A stretch of 64,000 bases of DNA from Amphiura filiformis (taxonomy: Eukaryota > Echinodermata > Ophiuroidea > Amphilepidida > Amphiuridae): the NCBI RefSeq assembly GCF_039555335.1, contig NC_092629.1:34783537-34847536 (forward strand), read 5' to 3'. The notes under the pieces are model-generated. The model did no database searches. It was not told the origin of the DNA and saw only the letters and a program-made list of their open reading frames with translations. This document shows, piece by piece, positions 50,801 through 63,400 of this stretch. The position numbers were made by a program, and so were the translations under genes. The first letter of the stretch is position 1; each line of letters opens with the position of its first letter.

Positions 50801-53800
50801 AGATACATTTTATATTTGAAAAAGCTTTAAAAAATGCTATAAAAGTGAATAATTTTGTAAAAGAGGGGAAATTTAAGTTGAGAATGACTCAAAAGCATTA
50901 GTATACATTAACATGATATCAAATTTAGCTGCTTAAGCCTAAAATTTGGTTGTGCATGATGTTTAGTTTGACAAGGCGGTTCTCGAACCACGAGTCTCGC
51001 CTGCTTTCGCGATTGCCTGCTTTTACAATTACTTTTGGTAGAAGTAAATGAACCTGCAACAACCCATGGCGATTTGCCTGTTCAATTTGAGCTTGATTGG
51101 ACCAATATTGGAATTTGACCTTTGATCCCTAAATTTTGGTGGGTCTCGGCTGGGCACAATTACCTGGCTGATGGTGACTGTACCCACCAAGTATCATGCC
51201 CATCTGACAATTTTACTAATTTGACCTCAAATGACCCCTACTGACCCCAAAAATTGGGCTCTAAATGTTGACTGTACCAATCAAGTTTCATGCCCATACA
51301 ACAGTTTTTAGTCATTTGACTTCAGATGACCTCTGAGTGACCTCAGATGACCTTGCAATGACTGTCCAAAAATTTGGCTCTAAATGATGACTGTACCCAC
51401 CAAGTTTCATGCCCCTGTGACAGTTTTAGAAATTTGACCACAGATGACCCATGGGTGACCTCAGATGTCCCTGAAATGACCTTCCAAAAATTTGACTTTA
51501 AATGTTGACTGTAACCACCAGGTGTCATGCCCATATAACAGTTGTAAGTAATTTGACCTCAGATGACCCCTGGGTGACCTTGGATGACCCAAAAATGACC
51601 TTCCAAAAATTTGGCTCTAAATGTTGACTGTACCCACCAAGTTTCATGCCCATACAACAGTTTTTAGCAATTTGACCTCAGATGACCCCTGGGTGACCCC
51701 GAAATGCCCTTCCAAAAATTAAACTCTAAATTTTTGACCCCCCTCAACTTCGAGTGTGTGGGGAGGGGGCCACATGGGGGGGGTACTAGTGTGCATGAAG
51801 ACTACATTATATGATAGACCATTTTTGACATAAAAACCTGTTTTAGACATTTTTTTGAAAAAAATGCTTCCTTCACCCTAAAAAGGTGGTTTTAAATGTT
51901 CAGTTTCCTATACTTTTGTACATGAGACATTCTACAAAGTCTTTTTTTGGCCTAATATCTTGGCCTACACGACCGAAATTGATATATGTAATATGCAATA
52001 TAACAAGTATCGTCGGATCCGTAGCGGTCGCTGCGGGACAAGGAATTCAATTTTGCAGTGTTGGTGTCTTTGAAGCAGGTTTTTTTCTTTGACCCTATTT
52101 TGACCTGTAACCCCTCTGTGAGCTTATCCTTTGAGGGCGCTCATCTTAAAATAATGCCAGAAAGGGTATTTCCATCCACGGGACAAAGCGTCTTGACATC
52201 AAAAGTGTTCGTAAACCAATTTCGGACACTTTTGATGCCCAAACGATTTTCGGGAAGAAGGCGTCTTGACATCAAAAGTGTTCGGACACGATTTCGACAC
52301 TTTTGATGCCCAAACGATTTTCGGGGACAAAGCGTCTTGACATCAAAAGTGTTCGAAACCGATTTCGGACACTTTTGATGTCCAAACGATTTTCGGGGAC
52401 AAAGCGTCTTGACATCAAAAGTGTTCGAAACCGATTTCGGACACTTTTGATGCCCAAACGATTTTCGGGAAGAAAGCGTCTTGACATCAAAAGTGTTCGG
52501 ACACCGATTTCGCACACTTTTGATGCCCAAACGATTTTCGGGGACAAAGCGTCTTGACATCAAAAGTGTTCGAAACCGATTTCGGACACTTTTGATGTCC
52601 AAACGATTTTCGGGGACAAAGCGTCTTGACATCAAAAGTGTTCGGACACCGATTTCGGACACTTTTGATGCCCAAACGATTTTCGGGGAAAAAACCGTGA
52701 AATCAAAAGTGTTCGGACACTGATTTCGGACACTTTTGATGCCCAAACGATTTTCAGGAATTCGGGAAAAAAAAGTCGGAAAAAAAAATTTCGGAAAAAA
52801 AAAAATTTCAAAAAAAATTTCGGAAAAAAAAAAAAATTCGGAAAAAAAAAAAAATTTCGGAAAAAAAAAATTTCGGAAAAAAAATTTCAAAAAAAATTTC
52901 GAAAAAAAAAAATTCGGAAAAAAAATTTCAAAAAAAAATTTCGGAAAAAAAAATTTCGGAAAAAAAAAATTTGGAAAAAAAAATTCGAAAAAAAAAAAAT
53001 TCGGAAAAGAGAAAAACAAATTTCAATTTCCTAACGGACGGACTAACTAACCTTGACGCACTAACCAATACAAACTTGTTCTGTCTCGGGTGAAGATGCA
53101 CCCACCCACCAAGTTTGGAGAACGCGCGACCCTAGTCTCCGAGAAAATAGGTTTTTGCATTTTATGCATAAATTATGCAAATTAGGTACTTAATTAATTC
53201 CCATATTTTGCGCTGAAAATCGCATCGGGTTGAGATCCTCTGGTCATACTACCCCCTACCACGTTTCATCATCATAGGGCTTAGGGATCTTACGAATCCC
53301 CAGATACAGCTCCACAAGGCGGATTTCTTCAGATTTCCAACCATATTTGTAGAATCGTTCCGCATAAATTATGCAAATTAACAACTAAATGCGCATACTT
53401 TTCGCCGAAAAACTAATCAGGTGATCAGCATATGTGTATCATAGCTGCCACCAGGTTTCGTTACCATGCGCCCGACGGATCTTGAGATAGTCTGTCCACA
53501 AACTCCGCTATCAATTTGCGCTGATTTTCGCATAAATTATGCAAATTAGCTATGTTAATTTGCATATTTTTCACCGAAAACATACGGATTACTGAGCAAA
53601 CTTGGATACCCTTCCTCCCACCAAGTAGCGTCGCCGTAAGTCTTACGGTTCCCCAGATACAGCTCCGGACGGACACACATACACTCCACACACACGCCCC
53701 CACACACACCCGCCCACACACACACACGCACGGACAGACAGAAATAGTATACAAATATTGACTGCTATTAGCCACTTGCAGTTCCGCCATTATGCACTAT

Positions 53801-56800
53801 ATGCGGGAGAGCCTCGAACTGGCAGCATACATGAAAGGAAGAATTACGTAACCTTACACAGAATGTTATATGACTGGTTCAATTCCCATTCATGTATGCT
53901 GCCAGTTCGAGGCTCTCCCCGCACATAGTGCATAATGGCGAACCGCTAAGTGAGTGAAAACACAGTTAAAATTATAGGCCGGTGATGTCAAAACCATGAC
54001 TATGCCCGGCGAAGCTGAGGGCATAGTCATGGTTTTGACATCACCGAGGGCCTATAATTTTAAACTGTGCCCGAATATTAAGCAGTCAATATTTGTTTTA
54101 TATACCGAATAATATAGATTCTTCTCATTTGATTGGTTAAAAGATTTCCTGACTGACAAGGCCTACAAGCTTTTAACTGCATAGGCCTTTAGGGCGCACA
54201 CCTCTAAATCACTCCGCGCACGATGTAATGTGGATGAGTTCCGGTAAAAACGAAATCTTTTTTGAGGTATTTTGGGCCTTTCTGTGGACTTGTAAGGAAA
54301 AAGAGAAGCATGTTATAGCTTAAATAAAAGTTTGAGACCTATAAACGAACTTGGATCCTATAAAAGTTGCATAATCCAATTTTTGAAAAAAGTAGGCCCT
54401 CGGATTGAGAAAATGACCAGAAACAGGTTTTCAGGGTAAAAACGGGTCGAAAATGGTCATGGTGCTGTTTAAACGCCCATATCATGAAATCTAATCGAAG
54501 ACTACCCGTACATTGAAACATATATTAAATTTTCATCGATTTGCAATCGATTGCTGGTATATTTATGTTCAATTTGTTGCCGAAAAGGTCTAAAATCGGG
54601 CAAAGAAGAGACGTGTTTTCACGTGTATTTCAATGGGACGCGCTATTGGTGGTGTGCGCCCTTATAAGGCATGATAGGCTTAATTGGCCCGAAGTAGGGT
54701 TTTTACAGGAATCACGTCAAAAACAGGACGGATATGTGTAAAATTCCGATTTTGCGATCTGAATTAAAACTTTACAAGCCACTTAAAGATTTTAAAGTGT
54801 TTTATAGTGAAAATGTAATTTAAATTTCTTAATTAATATTGTTAAAGTTCATTAAAGTGATGAAAAAGTCAGCAAATTCGGCGTTCTGAGAGTTTTCATT
54901 AATTTAATATCGTGATTAAATTTTAGCACGTGTCCTTAAAACGACTCAAATTTCAGTTTTTTTTTTTTTTTTTTTTAAAATGATGCTTAATATAAAAATA
55001 TGAATGTGTAGAAAATGTTTAAACTTACTTTTATTACGTTTAAAGAAATAAAAATGCAAATATACCATTCAAAAGACGCTGATGCGAGTAACATTTTTGA
55101 AGAAAATGACCAAGACTGCTAGAATGGTCAAAAGCATAAAAACTGTATATTTTCTGCATTGGACACATAACTTCAAACGTATTTTTTTCCAAATCTATTT
55201 ATCCTAGAGCAATAAAATTTGACAATTTAATCCAAAATGTAATAAAGTTTTCAAATCTATAATGAAAATAACCGACTTTACAAATGTGCATTATAAGGGC
55301 GCACACCTCTAAATCACTCCGCAGACGATGTAATGTGGATGAGTTCAGTAAAACGAAATCTTTTTGAGGTATTTTGGGCCTTTCTGTGGACTTGTAAGGA
55401 AAAAGAGAAGCATGTTATAGCTTAAATAAAAGTTTGAGACCTATAAACGAACTTGGATCCTATAAAAGTTGCATAATCCAATTTTTGAAAAAAGTAGGCC
55501 CTCGGATTGAGAAAATGACCAGAAACGGGTTTTCAGGGTAAAACGGGTTGAAAATGGTCATGGTGCTGTTTAAACGCCCATATCATGAAATCTAATCGGA
55601 AGACTACCCGTACATTGAAACATATATTAAATTTTCATCGATTTGCAATCGATTGCTATATTTATGTTCAATTTGTTGCGAAAAAGGTCTAAAATCGGGC
55701 AAAGAAGAGACGTGTTTTCACGTGTATTTCAATGGGACGCGCTATTGGTGGTGTGCGCCCTTTAGGCTTAAATGCACACAGCATGACAGTGCATGCAAGA
55801 GCAAGGGTGCAGAATTTGGACCGATATCTACCGATGTCATAATCTAAAACAACCCTACCGTTTCTGTGCTAACATCACACACTGCCGAGTCTCCAGGTCG
55901 TAGTAATTTGTCTAAAAAGTGACATTTGGCAGGTATAAATCCTTGACATGTAATATTTTGTAAACAATCACTGCACTCACTACGGCGGCGGTTAAAGATC
56001 GTCAGTGCAAGGAGAGGTCAAATTCATTGCGAACTGTGACCGCGATAGTCTCAACACTCGTAATCAACGCCGGCCGTATAGTGGAGTGCGCAATGTATAC
56101 TGACGATCTGTGTATTCGGGGTTGCGATTATCCAATTATATCCAATTATTTTCCGGGCATAGAATCAACTGTGCCGGGGCACAGTTGTTTTATGACGTCA
56201 TCTTGATAGAAAAAGGGGGCACAGCTATTTTAATGACTCCACTTTTAACCAATCAGATGAGAGGAATCTATATATGAGGTATATAATGATTACTAAGTCC
56301 CATCCTGAACAAAGTTCAGGCGAGACAAAAACTAATAAATGATCCCATCAAACAACCGTCCACTATACAATAGCGAAGGACTACAAATAGCGAAGAAACT
56401 ACTCCCAATTCCAGAAAAAAACAGCATTACTTTTTTGGGATTAAAAATATATTATCTTGATTTGATTCCATCATAAACACTTTCCATGAACCATGAACAA
56501 TTTCCCACATATTCCAGTTGAATTCCATACACCCCCCATGGAAGACATAACCTTCCACACAGGGAGTGTGAATTCCATGGGGTTACATGAATGGGCAACT
56601 CCATTTTCCCCCCCCCTTGTGGAAGATTAAGGCCATGTCTTCCATACACGGCTGTTCGTCCATAGAAACTAGGTTTCTACGCACGCACTAGTCAGCGGTG
56701 TTTTGCCGCATAATTCGAAATCAAAAAATGAAATTCTCCGAGATGGCGGAATTTCATCTGGGGCTATAAAAAATGTTTTTGTGTCTTTACCGCTGATTCT

Positions 56801-57399
56801 TTCGATAAAATAATTCACAAATCCATGTACAAATTGGAAAATAATGAATTTAAAGCTAAAATCTAAAATAATTTTGTAATTATCTGTGATTTCCTACAAC
56901 GTATTTTTCTTGATTTTTTAATGTTTTGGGGTAAAAATACCACAATTTAACATGAAAAAAGTACATTTTTGAGTAAAATGCTGCTATATAGGTTATGTTT
57001 ATTCAAAAAAACATCCATTGCTTTTTCAAAATCCATTTAAATATCAAATGCAAGATTATCAGATTTTTTTTAAGGAAGTGTCAAAAATCCGTGATTTTCA
57101 TCCATGAATTATCACACATTTTGGTCATAGATCCTATAGGTGTACGTATAGACTACTATAAATATGCTACCGCAAAGAATTATCGAAAATATTGTCATGA
57201 AAAATTAATAGTAGGCCTACATTTGAGTCAAATATAATGATTTTAATATTATAGGGGTCTAGAACATCGCTCACGTCAATGCCCGCCACGACCACTGCAG
57301 ATGATGCTCGCAGCATGGTCGCAGCCATGGTCGTCCGCCATGCAGCGAGACAGCGCACGATAGGCCTACTTTCAGGCAAAAAAATGATAACAATAAGGC

Positions 57400-57458
<59 letters not shown>

Positions 57459-60400
57459 GTAATAACAATAGGAATTTCAATTACATAACGGTACAATAAT
57501 AACGATGATGGGGATGATGATAATAATTAATAAGCAATTCCCCCCGTTTTCTAATGTTTTGTTTTCTACTTATCTGCTTAGGCCTATTAGTAGGCCTATA
57601 TAGGAACGAAGTGCTATTGTTTTTGAAAGAATACCGTAATATTTCAACAAAATCAATAGAAAATAAAAGTCAATGATTTATTTTTAAATAACCCAAGTTC
57701 TTGAAGAGTAAATATTTCCCGTTTTATTTCCACGCCCTGCTTAAAATGACTCGACTAAACTTGATGAAATTGTATAATAGAATAATTATTACTAGGCCTA
57801 GGGCCTAAAGTATACTTATGATGATAAACAAATAAAACACGATACAATAAAAAAAAAAATAAAAAAAGGAAGCGAAGTTCTATTTAACATCAACGGGTTT
57901 CGGCCTATGATCGGTATTATTATTATAGGCCTACATTTTCATGAATGACGGCATGCAGCATAACTTCCCCCACCTTGAATAACTATTAGGCCTAGGCCTA
58001 CTTAAAATCATTAACGTCTATGCTAAAAGTCACCTCAACCCGGGGTGGGAAGGATGGTACTAGCTCTAAAAAAGGGGATGCCTTCAGTAAGTTGACCCAT
58101 ATACATGTACACATATCTATTAGGCCTGTGCAAGTATTGCATAAAATAATACATATTGACCAGCCATAGTTGGCTTAAAATAGGCCTAATTAATGACCCA
58201 TACATTCTCATAATAAGAATATCAGAATTATCGACACATGGTCAATATAGTCATTGGATTTGTACGAACAAACCACAAGCATCCACATAGTAACATAATA
58301 AAAATAATAGTAAGAGGTGAAAAATGCAACACAACCGGCGGCATATAGGGCATATGTAGGCCTAGGCCTATACCTACCCTTTTTCTACCCCTACCCAGGC
58401 ACCTCAAGTGCTCATGCAAACCAAAGTCTACTATTGGCCTATAGAGAGGCCTAAAGAGCAAAATGACAGTTGTGACGGGTCGGGGGGGGGGGGGCGAAAA
58501 TCCAGTAGCATTTTTGATATGCCCTATATAGATTTTTAGAAGTATAACTTGAGATGTAATATTCTGTATAGATAGGCCTGTGGGCCTATATGTACTCCTT
58601 TTATTTAGCCTACAAGGATTTGTAGGCAACTTTTTAATTGTAATAAATCCCTTCCCTATCATGATATTTGTACACTTAGGCCTAATTGCCGTTATTTTAA
58701 AGAAAACATGGGTAAAATATAACGTTTAAAAACGTAGGCCTATTTATTCAGTTTTTCTCACTGATTAATTCGTGCGCTGGCCTAATTACAATTTCTAACT
58801 TCTGTGAAACCTATGACCACCACATCCACGTGATCCGTGGGTGACCATCTTAGCCTGTTATTTGAAAATTGAATGCCCGCGCGCGCGATGAAGTTTTTAC
58901 ATGCGTTTTTTAGTACAAGTTGAGAAGGCTGTAATTAAGTATGACATAAATCTTGCACAAGTAATTTCAACGGAATAAATTATGTCAATCGGTATATATG
59001 TATTCTGTAATATTGAAATTAACTATATCTTTCACAATTTATTGAAAATAAATGAGTGTTTTAAGGCTAATCGGAGGTATGTGCAGATTTGAGTAAAATC
59101 GTTCATGTTGTACTTGCACATTTTGAGTAGCCTTTACGCAAAATTATTCAAGCTAAAACGAATGAAAATATATTGTATGATGAATTTGTAATCTCCTTTT
59201 AGAGTTACTACCTTTAGTTTGTCTGTAACTGTAAAAAAACGTGTTTTATAAGAGTTTTTGTGTTAGGTACTTAGCGCATCTGTGCGCCTACATTTACAAT
59301 GCGATCTTTTACCTCTTAAACGACTGCGTAAAAAGACTACGCGCGATAAACTTTGTTTCCACTTTCGCGTTGAAACGAACAGCCGTGCATAGGGGGTGTA
59401 TGGATTTTGACTGGAATAACCCAGTGAAAGCAAACACCTGGGATATACCATTTCGAATCCCCCTCTCCAATCTACAATTTGTCATCTGCATCACATACTG
59501 TCAAATCTCAAAAGGCTGCCTTGTGTGATTTTTATTATCATTCTTGTATTTCATTTTGTTATTCTATATTTCAACATTTATAAATGGACACTATTGTAAT
59601 ATTGTGATAATAGCTCAAAATGAATATAAAGTTAATTTCAAAGTGCATCTCATCACAATTAGATGACAATATCACAGGGCATGGTGGCACAGGCTTAACC
59701 TCGCAATTGAAGAGTTGCAAGTTCAAGCCTCGAAAGTGCCATCGTGTTGTGCACTTGTGCAAAGCGCTTTACCTCACTTGCATCTCTCTACCCAGGCATG
59801 AAATGGGGAGTTGTGGAGAATTGTCCAAAGGTATGAGCATGCCTTGGGCATTGTATGGCAGCTGACATATTCTAACGACAGCAGAATAGTGCTTTCATAT
59901 ATGTAAAAGGCACTGTATAAATGCCAACATTTTATTTAATGAAAAAATCACAAAAGGCAGCTTTTAAAAATACGGCTGTATGTGATGCAGACAACGAATT
60001 TGACTTACCGATAGTACATAAGTAGATGAGCTGTTCAAAGGAATCTTTCTCTTCAGTACATGTTTGGTATTTCTATGAATGGTATTAATTAATAATTCAG
60101 CTACCTCCTCTATTGTTCTATGAGTTGTCCCCTATAGAACAAATGAAGGGGAGAAATAAATAATGTTCATTTTACTTTATTAAAGAGGGTGCATCATTAA
60201 ATCACTATGCATTTTATGTAATAACAAAATTTGGCTAATATAGTCCAGAGTGAATATCTACCGACTTGTTCACTTTAAATCAGGCCCTTGCAACTCCTAT
60301 ACCAGTGCAATACAAAGAGGTGTGGACACCGTCGGCTTCCCCCGTGTATTATTCGCCGGTGCCATTATCATGTGACTGAAGAAAACTGCTGCTGCCACCA

Positions 60401-63400
60401 CAGAATTATAGACATAGGACCGGGACTCGACCGCCATCTTGATACATCATGAATATATGAATATACATTGTATACTTCAAGAAAAATGCTGCTGCCACCA
60501 ACAATAGCTAGCGATATAGGCTACGTAAATAGCATATATACTCATCTTGGTCTGTTTTGAATAATATTGTATTTATGTATATTTATATTTATTTATGTAT
60601 TTTTGTATTACGGTACACAATTCAGCCTTTGGCTGCCATGTATTTGTTTAATAAAACCTAAACCTAAACCTAAACCATAAGGACTTATTTTTTATCACTG
60701 TCCTCACGTCGATGAACGAAGTCTCAAGTCCATCGCACTACGTGCTCTATTCTTCATCCATGTTTAAATCACTCAATATCAGCTCGCACAAATTCAGGAA
60801 GTATATTCATTGATTACATGCAGAAAAAAAGACATTTTTTTAAATCTCAAAAGCGATGTTCTGTGGTGGATTAGGACAACTTCTGACTTTGAAATATGAG
60901 TGGTGAGTTCAGTATATTTTGTTTTTTTTGCAGTGCGATTTAGAGAAAAATGTCAGTGGATAGCGATATATGCTGATAAAAGTTTTATAAAAACAGATAA
61001 ATTTAATACAAATTTATAATGCAAAGTATGACAGGGAAGCCCAAAATGGTGTTATTTACACCATTTGTTTCAAGTTCTATAGAATCTGGAGTAAAAATAC
61101 AAATTCAAGTTTTCAGTATTACCATGGTTTCAACTCACCCCTTCTATTCTTATTCTCTCTACCAAAGCTGCCACTTTGTCAACCATTTCACTATCTGATG
61201 TTGCCATGGAAACCAATCTCATGGTACCCGAGTCTTTGGTTATATAATCAAAGAAGACGGGGACTATACAGAAGAGTTGGACCACCTCGGCTGCTAACAG
61301 GGACTTGTATTCTTTGTATCTGAAGGAACAAAAACAAATCAAAATTATGAATCTTTAGTTAGGCAACAGAAACAAATTTGTTTGATCTTTGGATCGACCG
61401 TCGATGCTGCTTCGATGCTTGTTATTAATAAACTATTAACTAATTAATCAGAATTAACGCTAAATTTTATTGGTCAATACCACTACAGGCACAAATTACC
61501 ATTTGATCACAATTAACAATAGTAAATTTACTAATTTAATGAATAATAAGGATCGACCGTGCATCGATGGTCGATCGAAAGATCGAACTAATTTGTTTCT
61601 ATTGCCTTAGTTATTTCAGAATTCTTTTATTTAGAATTTTCATTTATGTTGCATACCTCCATGACAGTTTCATACGGGGATGTGCAATAATTATGAGCCA
61701 TGGGGAGGGTAAAATTTTGGCAAGCCGAGGGGGGCAAGCAATTTTTGGCACACATTCTTGGGGCGCCTTTTAGATAAAACGCTCTAAAAAGGCTTAGGAA
61801 AACCGTACAGAAACGCTTAAATATGCAAATTTTCTCGCTCGCAACATGTATTTAGACCATTTAAAGTTTGCAAATTGGGATCCCGAAAATTTGGAATGTG
61901 CAAGGGGGGGCAAAGATTTTTTGGCGGGCCAAGAGGGGGGCGATTTCACGCAGACATCACAGGTCTATACATATAGAGGTAGCCGGGTATAGCCCCTTCA
62001 TCTGGCCAGACGCCACCAACAGCATCTATCTCTAGTTCCGAAAAAAAGTCTGGATCCAGGCAATTATCGTAGCAGGGTGATACAAATTCCTAGCACTCAT
62101 TATGATGAAATGTAGTACTTACATTGCATTGACTTTTCTTGATTTTGGTGTGTTTGGTCCTGGATGTTCTAAATGCCATTTCTTAATGAGCTCTGTCACA
62201 GTGTAATATAGACATAAATAAAGCTTGTCATAGAGCCCTCCATCCTGTTAAAATAAGAGGATAAGAAAGTCAAAAGGTTAGTCCTTATACTGTTAAATCC
62301 AATTGGGTCTATTCCCAATCTATAAAACCCAAATTTGCCATTCTTTAAACCTGGTTCAGAATACTATAAACCTAGTTTATCATCTTTAAACCTAGTTACC
62401 TCTTTGCTGTCCCTGTCCACCTTAACAGCACTCAATAGAAGTGAAGTGACTGATATCTGTGATCTCACGGCATCAAAAATAATTCTATTAAGCCTAATGC
62501 CTTGTAGCAAATCCACTATATCTCAAGATTACCATTCTTTAAACCTGGTTCAGAATACTATAAACCTAGTTTATCATCTTTAGACCTAGTTACTTCTTTG
62601 CTATCCCTGTCCATTGTCCAACTTCACAGCACTCAATAGAAGTGAAGTGACCTGACACCTGTTATCTCAATACATCAAAAATAATTCTATTAAGCCTAAT
62701 GCCTTGTAGCAAATCCACTATATCTCAAGATTACCATTTGTTAAACCTGGTTCAGAATACTATAAACCTAGTTTATCATCTTTAAACCTAGTTGTCCCTG
62801 TCCACCTTGACAACACTCAATAGAAGAAGTGACTTGATATCTGTGATCTCAATACATCAAAAATTAATGTTTATTTACATCAAAAATATTCTATTAAACC
62901 TAATGCCTTGTTGCAAATCCACTATATCTCAAGATTACCATTCTTTAAACCTGGTTCAGAATACTATAAACCTAGTTTATCATCTTTAAACCTATACCCC
63001 GTTTACACTGGGCAAAAGTCGTAATCGAATTCACTAAAGTCGTAATCGACTTAAGTCGTATCATAAGTGTAAACAGGTACAGTCGTAATTAGTCGTAATT
63101 CAAAAGTCGTAATTCCAATGATGACTTGTATCATCATTCATTTCAAGTGAATTCGAATAAGTCGTCATTAATTACGACTTTTCGCTAATGTAAACGAACA
63201 CGTCATTTGAATTTGTGTTTACCTCCGTAACGAGTGACCCCGGCGACGTCACTTCCGGTTTTCATACTCATCACCGTGGTAACGTTAATGAACTTGATTG
63301 ATTGCTGTTTGTTTATCGCCCGGTTTACCGATTACACGGCTTGTTGAAACACAAATCAAATAAAAGCATTTCTAGAATTTTTGTTCACGCATAATACCGT

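Larger units (their letters stand above)
54100..56292. repeat. Widely spaced inverted repeats around the MITE pair
   Basis: TTCTCATTTGATTGGTTAAA (54122-54141) pairs with CTTTTAACCAATCAGATGAG (~56244-56263), followed by matching TATATA sequence. It may mark the ends of a 2.2-kb element that contains the MITE pair. Confidence 0.5.

Noticed and set aside
52141..53019. A 292-codon open frame on the minus strand, Phe/Lys-rich then repetitive
   Set aside because: It is produced by the 72-bp satellite and the TTTCGGAAAA tract; both strands and several frames are open for the same reason.
60648..60678. Telomeric repeat
   Set aside because: The unit is CCTAAA, not CCCTAA, and it follows AATAAA; a retroelement tail fits better.
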